38,893 nucleotides of DNA from an uncultured Fidelibacterota bacterium (GTDB lineage Bacteria > Fidelibacterota > Marinisomatia > Marinisomatales > UBA1611). Under the pieces are notes generated by a model, which worked only from the letters and a program-made list of their open reading frames with translations, had not been told where the DNA came from and did no database searches. The stretch lies in assembly GCA_937893835.1 (NCBI GenBank), contig CALCSS010000131.1, positions 1 through 38,893 on the forward strand. The letters run 5' to 3'. Positions within the stretch are counted from its first letter, which is position 1. Each line of letters opens with the position of its first letter. Shown piece by piece: positions 33,158 through 38,893 of this stretch. A program made the position numbers and the translations under genes.

Positions 33158-34296
33158 TCTAGTAGTTCTCTGCTAATGACCAGACGCTGTATCTCTGACG
33201 TGCCTTCATATATTTCCGTGATCTTTGCATCGCGCATCAACCTTTCTACGCCATACTCTTGCATATAGCCATAACCACCATGAATCTGTACGCAATCTGA
33301 TGCAGCTGACATCGCTGTGGAAGAAGCAAATAATTTTGCCATCGAACTTTCTTTGGCATGATCCTTACCTTGGTCCTTTAAAGTAGCAGCCTGCCAAACC
33401 AATAACCTCGCTCCATTGATATTGGTCGCCATATCGGCTATTTTATTTTGAATTGCTCCAAAATTTCCAATAGGTTGGCCAAACTGTTCTCTCTCCTTAG
33501 AATAGCTTAATGACTTTTCAAGTGCAGACCTTGCCAAACCTATTGATTGTGCGGCAATGCCTATGCGGCCGCCACCCAAGGCCTTCATGGCAATTGAGAA
33601 TCCTTGACCTTCATCACCGATCAGGTTCTCTTTCGAGATCTTACAATTATCAAAATAAAGTTCACAAGTGTCCGATGCCCTTAGGCCCAATTTATTTTCT
33701 TTTTTCCCAACCGTGAAACCAGGAGTTCCCTTCTCAATGATAAATGCAGATATTCCTCTAGAACCAGCTGATCTATCAGTCACACAGAAAAAAATGATCA
33801 GGTCACTATTCTGTCCGCTTGTCACCCAATTCTTCGTACCATTGACTATGAAATCATTACCATCCTTCTCAGCGAACGTTTTCATATTACTGGCATCAGA
33901 GCCTGATTGGGGCTCACTAAGGCTATATGCACCTAATTTTTCACCTGATGCAAGTGGCCTTAGAAATTTATTTTTTTGATCATCAGTACCCCAATCCAAT
34001 AAGACCTGACATACCAAGGAATTATTAACTGACATTATGGTGGAAGTTGCAAGTTCGACCGCTGCAATTTCCTCGATCGCGATCACATATGAAATTGTAT
34101 CAAGACCAGAGCCATCCCATTTTTCAGGTATCATCATACCCATAAAACCTAGTTCTCCCATTGCTTTTATCTGATCTTTGGGAAACTTTTGTTCTTCATC
34201 GCGTTCTATCACCCCTGGCAAAAGATGTGTATTGGCAAAGTCCCTTGCGGTCTCCTTTATTAGCTCTTGTTCAGGTGATAAGCTAAAATCAATCAT
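33154..34296 (-). CDS. Acyl-CoA dehydrogenase (short/branched-chain type)
   Basis: 380 aa; LGAYSLSEPQSGSDASNMKTFAEKDGNDFIVNGTKNWVTSG, KEREQFGQPIGNFGAIQNKIADMAT, IHGGYGYMQEYGVERLMRDAKITEIYEGTSEIQRLVISREL. Confidence 0.95.
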   Translation of the reverse strand: MIDFSLSPEQELIKETARDFANTHLLPGVIERDEEQKFPKDQIKAMGELGFMGMMIPEKWDGSGLDTISYVIAIEEIAAVELATSTIMSVNNSLVCQVLLDWGTDDQKNKFLRPLASGEKLGAYSLSEPQSGSDASNMKTFAEKDGNDFIVNGTKNWVTSGQNSDLIIFFCVTDRSAGSRGISAFIIEKGTPGFTVGKKENKLGLRASDTCELYFDNCKISKENLIGDEGQGFSIAMKALGGGRIGIAAQSIGLARSALEKSLSYSKEREQFGQPIGNFGAIQNKIADMATNINGARLLVWQAATLKDQGKDHAKESSMAKLFASSTAMSAASDCVQIHGGYGYMQEYGVERLMRDAKITEIYEGTSEIQRLVISRELLE

Positions 34297-35473
34297 CTCT
34301 TTGAATAATTAATGCTGACGCTTCACCTCCTCCGATACAGAGCGTCGCAAGACCCAATTTTGATCCTGTTCTTGTCATTCCATTTAACAAAGTAGTAAGG
34401 ATTCGTGCCCCAGAAGCACCAATGGGATGCCCCAGTGCTACAGCACCACCATAAATATTTACCTTTTGCTGATCGATGTTGAAATCTTGCATTGCGGCCA
34501 TGGCAACAACAGCAAAAGCCTCATTTATCTCCCAAAGGTCAATATCACTGGGAGCTAGGTTAACTTTTTGCAGCAACTTATCAATTGCCTTACCTGGTGC
34601 AGTGGTGAACCACTCCGGCTCATGTGCCGCAGAAGCATGTCCTATGATGGAGCCTAGTGGATCGAGGTCCAGTTCTTTTGCCCTTTGATCACTCATGATC
34701 AATAAGGCAGCAGCACCATCATTTAATTTTGAGGCATTTGCAGCTGTAATTGTACCCTTACTCTCAAATGCCGGTCTCAAATTTGGGATCTTTTCAAATT
34801 GAACTCTTGTAGGTTCTTCATCATTTTCTAAAACAAGAGCATCGCCGCTTCTTTGTTTGACCTCAACGGGTACGATCTCAGTCTTGAATATTCCTTTTTC
34901 ACTCGCAGATATTGATCTATTATAGGATTCAATCGCAAAGTTATCCTGATCCTCACGAGAAAAATTACGATCCTTTGACAACATCTCTGCACAGTTGCCC
35001 ATATGTTGGTCATTATATACATCCCAAAGTCCATCGTGTATCATACTATCAACAAGCTTTCCATGACCTAGTCTCTTCCCTGACCTTGCATCTTGCAGTA
35101 GATATGGCGCATTTGTCATGCTCTCCATACCACCAGCAACAATGATATCAGCATCTCCACATCTTATTGCCTGATCCGCTATCATAACTGCCTTTAGTCC
35201 GGAACCACACATTTTATTTATGGTCAAGGATTCAATAGAGTTCGGGCAACCACTTTTAATTGTGGCTTGTCTCGCTGGAGCCTGGCCTTGGCCCGCAGAC
35301 AAGACATTGCCCAAAATGACCTCATCTATTTGATCAGGCTGAACTTGCGCGTCAATTAATACCTGTTTGATCACTATGGACCCGAGGTCAGATGCAGACA
35401 AGGACGAAAATTGACCCTGAAATGCTCCGATTGGAGTACGTTTTGCCGCAACTATTACTGATTTTCGCTGCAT
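34289..35473 (-). CDS. Acetyl-CoA acetyltransferase (thiolase)
   Basis: 394 aa; KRTPIGAFQGQFSSL, TINKMCGSGLKAVMIADQAIRCGDADIIVAGGMESMTNAPYLL, NEAFAVVAMAAM, NIYGGAVALGHPIGASGARIL, LCIGGGEASALIIQR. Confidence 0.96.
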   Translation of the reverse strand: MQRKSVIVAAKRTPIGAFQGQFSSLSASDLGSIVIKQVLIDAQVQPDQIDEVILGNVLSAGQGQAPARQATIKSGCPNSIESLTINKMCGSGLKAVMIADQAIRCGDADIIVAGGMESMTNAPYLLQDARSGKRLGHGKLVDSMIHDGLWDVYNDQHMGNCAEMLSKDRNFSREDQDNFAIESYNRSISASEKGIFKTEIVPVEVKQRSGDALVLENDEEPTRVQFEKIPNLRPAFESKGTITAANASKLNDGAAALLIMSDQRAKELDLDPLGSIIGHASAAHEPEWFTTAPGKAIDKLLQKVNLAPSDIDLWEINEAFAVVAMAAMQDFNIDQQKVNIYGGAVALGHPIGASGARILTTLLNGMTRTGSKLGLATLCIGGGEASALIIQRDD

Positions 35474-35581
35474 AATTATTGTTTATAAAACATTTATAAA
35501 ACAGATTGGAAATTAAGGAATATTTTTATTTTTAATTAAAAATTTAGAAAATGAAATTATAGCATAAACCAATATACTAAT

Positions 35582-36523
35582 TCACTCTTTGTCATAGGCT
35601 TGAATGATCTTCATGACCAAGTGATGACGAACAACATCTCGTTTATCTAACTTAACAAATCCAATACCTTCGACGTCTTTAAGTATTTCGGAGGCTTGTA
35701 ATAATCCCGACTCTATAGGATTCTCTAGATCTATTTGAGTAATGTCACCAGTGATAATTGCTCTAGATCCAACTCCAAGCCGAGTAAGGAACATTTTCAT
35801 TTGCAGTGGCGTTGCATTTTGAGCCTCGTCTAAGATCATATAAGCATTGTCCAATGTCCTGCCTCTCATATATGCAAGAGGCACTATCTCAATGACCTTG
35901 CTCTCTAATAATTGAGATAGCCTAGCCTGTGAATAAAGCGTGTGAAGGGAATCATAAAGTGGAGCGAGATATGGATCAACCTTTTCCTTTAGATCCCCAG
36001 GAAGAAAGCCCAAACTTTCTCCAGCCTCGACAGCAGGTCTACAAAGAATTATGCGATCGACCTCATGACCATCTAACGCGGCTAATGCAAAGGCAACTGA
36101 AAGGAATGTCTTACCTGTCCCAGCAGGGCCAATGCTAAAGACCACATCATTATTCTTGACCATTTCAAAATATCGATACTGGCCTTCAGTTTTTGGACTC
36201 ACTGCACCTTTTATCCCAAAATAAATAACAGAATCAGGAATCTTGTCACCATCTTCCATTCCCATTGATTCTGTTTTGGACAAAGTTATCAATTGTTGAA
36301 CATCTCTTGCAGTGAGATCACCCCTTGTATTTAATGTTTGCATCATTTCATACAAAACCTCGTGAGCACGTTTAACATCTAATTCTTCACCTTGGATCTT
36401 GATCGTCTCGCCTCGTGCAATGATCTTAGCAGGAATTGAATCCTCTATAAGTTTTACATTAGAATCTCCAACTCCCAATAAAGTAGTGGGTTCCATTGTT
36501 TTTAATTCAATGACCTTTTCCAA
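35582..36523 (-). CDS. phoH: PhoH family ATPase/RNA-binding protein
   Basis: 313 aa from TTG 36523 (alternative ATG at 36496); VFSIGPAGTGKTFLSVAFALAAL, RPAVEAGESLGFLPGDLKEKVDPYLAPLYDSL, EIVPLAYMRGRTLDNAYMILDEAQNATPLQMKMFLTRLGVGSRAIITGDITQIDL. Confidence 0.95.
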   Translation of the reverse strand: MEKVIELKTMEPTTLLGVGDSNVKLIEDSIPAKIIARGETIKIQGEELDVKRAHEVLYEMMQTLNTRGDLTARDVQQLITLSKTESMGMEDGDKIPDSVIYFGIKGAVSPKTEGQYRYFEMVKNNDVVFSIGPAGTGKTFLSVAFALAALDGHEVDRIILCRPAVEAGESLGFLPGDLKEKVDPYLAPLYDSLHTLYSQARLSQLLESKVIEIVPLAYMRGRTLDNAYMILDEAQNATPLQMKMFLTRLGVGSRAIITGDITQIDLENPIESGLLQASEILKDVEGIGFVKLDKRDVVRHHLVMKIIQAYDKE

Positions 36524-36570
36524 TATCCTCTATATCCCTTAATTTCATATGATAAAATATAATAGTTAGA

Positions 36571-37437
36571 ATGACTTATTACTTGAAACAAAATTTTCTC
36601 AAAGTGGTCTCGGTCGCAATTTTTTTAAGTTGTGCTGGGAGTGATATTAATATCAAAGAGAATAGGGAGGTTATTGACCAATTGATCTCTCAAGCCAATT
36701 CATATTGGGACCAACGAACAGATCCAAGAGCCTTAGATAAGGCAGAAAATCTCATTATAAAAGTTCTTCAACAACGTCCCACTGATTTTGAGAATACTAT
36801 ATTTCTAGCAAAAATTAAATTCACCCAAGCATATTTTCTAGAGAACGATCCTGCTAAGCAAAATATTTTATTCTTTGATGGTAAAGAAATGTGTAGAAAA
36901 GCGGTAATGGACCATCCAGATTTTGCTTCGATATATATCAATACTGAAGGAGATAGCTCTTTTAAACTATTATCATCCTTGACTGATGCACCAAGATCTA
37001 TTTTACCTGGATTATATTGGTGGGGTGAAAACCTCGCACACTATTTGAATGCCAAGCCTGTAATGGAGAGATTAAATCACCGTGAATTACTTGAGGTTAT
37101 CATGCACCGTGTCATTGCCCTAGATCCAGATTTTCATTATGGTGGCCCATATCGCTTTTTTGGAATGCTCTATACGCGAATTCCGGGTCTGGACATTTCC
37201 CAATCTCATTCCTATTTTGACCAGGCATTGAACACGAACCCACAATATTTAGGTAATAGTGTATTGATGGCACAGTTTTACCATCAAAAGGCGGGTAATC
37301 GAGAACAATTTAACGAAATTCTAAATAGGGTTTTAAATACCAATCTGACAAAAAATCCTGAAGTAATGACTGATAATTGGTTCTATCAAAAAAAAGCACA
37401 GATGCTCTTAGATAATGAGTCTTCTCTCTTTGAATAA
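36571..37437 (+). CDS. TRAP transporter TatT-component-like TPR lipoprotein
   Basis: 288 aa; FLSCAG lipobox; EVIDQLISQANSYWDQRTDPRALDKAENLIIKVLQQRP, GLYWWGENLAHYLN, DFHYGGPYRFFGMLYTRIPG, YFDQALNTNPQYLGNSVLMAQFYHQKAGNREQF. Confidence 0.8.
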   Translation: MTYYLKQNFLKVVSVAIFLSCAGSDINIKENREVIDQLISQANSYWDQRTDPRALDKAENLIIKVLQQRPTDFENTIFLAKIKFTQAYFLENDPAKQNILFFDGKEMCRKAVMDHPDFASIYINTEGDSSFKLLSSLTDAPRSILPGLYWWGENLAHYLNAKPVMERLNHRELLEVIMHRVIALDPDFHYGGPYRFFGMLYTRIPGLDISQSHSYFDQALNTNPQYLGNSVLMAQFYHQKAGNREQFNEILNRVLNTNLTKNPEVMTDNWFYQKKAQMLLDNESSLFE

Positions 37438-37439
37438 TT

Positions 37440-37479
37440 GGAGATCAAAAAATATCCCGTTATTTGTTTTTGGATCTCC
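37440..37479. repeat. Inverted repeat between TatT-like and CBS genes
   Basis: ggagatc-aaaaaata-tcccgt-tatttgttttt-ggatctcc; arms revcomp GGAGATCCAAAAACAAATA vs GGAGATCAAAAAATA. Confidence 0.7.
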
Positions 37480-37484
37480 TATGA

Positions 37485-37490
37485 TATAAT
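37485..37490 (+). promoter_or_regulatory. Candidate -10 box TATAAT upstream of the CBS-domain gene
   Basis: gaTATAATttt 30 nt upstream of ATG 37520; -35 poorly defined (ttgttt). Confidence 0.4.
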
Positions 37491-37519
37491 TTTGGTTAAT
37501 TTGATTTTTGGAGTACGAT

Positions 37520-37933
37520 ATGAAAATAAATTATTCAATTGAAAAATTCATGGCAAAAGATCTAATTACATTCCAATTAGATACGCCTATTGAAACTGCA
37601 ATGGAATCCTTCCTTAGTAATAAGATCTCTGGTGCTCCAGTTCTAGATGAGAGTGGGTCACTTATTGGTATTCTTTCAGAGAAGGATTGTATGAGAACAT
37701 TATTTGAATCCTCCTATTACAATAATCTAGGAGGTCTAGTTAAAGAATATATGTCCAATGATATTACTACCGTTAATATTTATGATACCTTATCTGATGT
37801 GGTAGACCTATTCATGAAATCAAGATATAGAAGATTCCCAGTGATCGAAGGAGAAAAACTTGTGGGCCAAATAAGTCGAAGAGATGTCTTGAGAGCAATC
37901 GTACAATTATCCAAAGAGGAAAATCCAGCATGA
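37520..37933 (+). CDS. CBS-domain pair protein
   Basis: ORF track start 37508 is a TTG lying within the Shine-Dalgarno region (ttttGGAGtacgatATG). ATG at 37520 gives MKINYSIEKFMAKDLITFQLDTPIETAMESFLSNKISGAPVLDESGSLIGILSEKDCMR; second CBS MSNDITTVNIYDTLSDVVDLFMKSRYRRFPVIEGEKLVGQISRRDVLRAI. Confidence 0.93.
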   Translation: MKINYSIEKFMAKDLITFQLDTPIETAMESFLSNKISGAPVLDESGSLIGILSEKDCMRTLFESSYYNNLGGLVKEYMSNDITTVNIYDTLSDVVDLFMKSRYRRFPVIEGEKLVGQISRRDVLRAIVQLSKEENPA

Positions 37934-38232
37934 GAATATTAAGTTTGATTCTTATCACTGGTATTTTAATTGCTGATAATTCTGATTCATTGTTAAAGGC
38001 AACTGCAGCATTAAATGCAGGTATGTTTGAAGAAGCCTTGCTCCACATAAAAAAAGCCCAAAGTGAGAGCCCAACCAGTCCCGACGTGCATCAAATGAAA
38101 GCTCTACTACATGAGGCACTCCATGAACCTAAAGAAGCACTAGGTTCATGGAAAAAATGCCTAAAGTATTCAAAAGATAAAAAGGTAAAACGAGAAGCAA
38201 AAATACATATACGAATTTTATCTGAAGAATGA
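37930..38232 (+). CDS. Small exported TPR-like protein
   Basis: 100 aa; ATGA overlap with CBS gene; signal MRILSLILITGILIADNSDS then ALNAGMFEEALLHIKKAQSESPTSPDVHQMKALLHEALHEPKEALGSWKKCLKYS. Confidence 0.75.
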   Translation: MRILSLILITGILIADNSDSLLKATAALNAGMFEEALLHIKKAQSESPTSPDVHQMKALLHEALHEPKEALGSWKKCLKYSKDKKVKREAKIHIRILSEE

Positions 38233-38861
38233 TGAATAAGAAAAATTCAATAATCTTATTCCTATTGTTTTCATGTTGGTCTGGACCAGGAGATCCTGCA
38301 ATACTATCAAAATATGATTTTGATAATGTTGGCAGATTATATGTGAAAAATATCCGTGACCATTCAAATATGCTAGGGTCAGGTTCGATGATCTTAAATA
38401 GTGTAACACATAACTTTTTAAAATATGGTTATCCTGTAAATGAAATAAATGATGACCTGTTTGAAGTTCAAATCAGTAATGGAGCACTCTCATTGGAACT
38501 ATCATGCATTATCACAGAATTCACGGATTCTGAGATGATCGTAATCCCCTTTCGTCATGAGGACCGTGGCTATACAAAGACTACAGTGCAACAAACAGCA
38601 GAGATGGATGACGAAAAGGAAAAATCCCAATCATCACAATTACAGACATCAACTACCACAACACATGCGGGTAAAGTGAGGGAAGGGAATAAAGTGGAAT
38701 ATACCCAAAGTAGAGTAGGATTGATGTTAAAAATGATCGATCAACAATCAGGAAATATGGTCTGGTCTAATTCGTATTGGTATAGTGGCCTAGAATTACA
38801 ACGTACGATTGACCTATGTATCAAAAATAGTGTGGTACAGATAAGAAAATTATTCCCCTAA
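38229..38861 (+). CDS. Putative lipoprotein, CsgG/LpoB-like fold suspected
   Basis: 210 aa; ATGA overlap with upstream gene; NKKNSIILFLLFSCWSG lipobox-like; C-terminal VGLMLKMIDQQSGNMVWSNSYWYSG...IDLCIKNSVVQIRKLFP resembles the 'lxlrlvDxxtGxxvWs' strand pair of CsgG/LpoB-type lipoproteins. Confidence 0.6.
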   Translation: MMNKKNSIILFLLFSCWSGPGDPAILSKYDFDNVGRLYVKNIRDHSNMLGSGSMILNSVTHNFLKYGYPVNEINDDLFEVQISNGALSLELSCIITEFTDSEMIVIPFRHEDRGYTKTTVQQTAEMDDEKEKSQSSQLQTSTTTTHAGKVREGNKVEYTQSRVGLMLKMIDQQSGNMVWSNSYWYSGLELQRTIDLCIKNSVVQIRKLFP

Positions 38862-38893
38862 AAAATGAAGAAATGATGTTGCAAAATATTATT

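Noticed and set aside
35528-35543. 16-bp palindrome ATTTTTAATTAAAAAT
   Set aside because: Very AT-rich intergenic; readily explained by composition. No T-run/GC stem to support a terminator.

Overview
The 38.9 kb window looks like a bacterial chromosome from the FCB / Marinimicrobia (SAR406)-like group. This placement is inferred from PNPFNP...KKMLMIK-type C-terminal sorting tails; no search was run. From 1 to ~26.2 kb almost everything is on the minus strand and encodes large envelope or secreted proteins: an FG-GAP/Ig protein cut by the left edge, two proteins with T9SS type-A-like sorting tails, a 1920-aa protein combining phage-fibre-like and YadA-head-like repeats, a PKD/NHL-repeat protein, cadherin/Ig-like envelope proteins, a TPR-TM-LuxR-type regulator and a tRNA-Leu(TAG). 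From ~26.3 to 36.5 kb there is a housekeeping/metabolic block (trans-sulfuration enzyme, secA, nusB, leucine-type dehydrogenase, ilvE, acyl-CoA dehydrogenase, thiolase, phoH). The right end is a small plus-strand cluster (TatT-like, CBS, TPR, lipoprotein). The strongest candidate for an undescribed system is the block at ~12.8-22.0 kb. There, a small two-TM protein with a Glu inside TM2 (GldL-like) and a single-TM periplasmic Ig-like protein (GldM-like) sit in a lipoprotein-L-M-outer-membrane-protein order that mirrors gldKLMN, but the flanking partners are not GldK or GldN. They are a cadherin/Ig-like lipoprotein, a protein with a nested SHD1 domain and a probable barrel end, and a cadherin-like protein with a barrel-type C-terminus. 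A second theme is domains inserted inside other domains, seen in three separate envelope proteins. All family calls are by eye from memory of the motifs.
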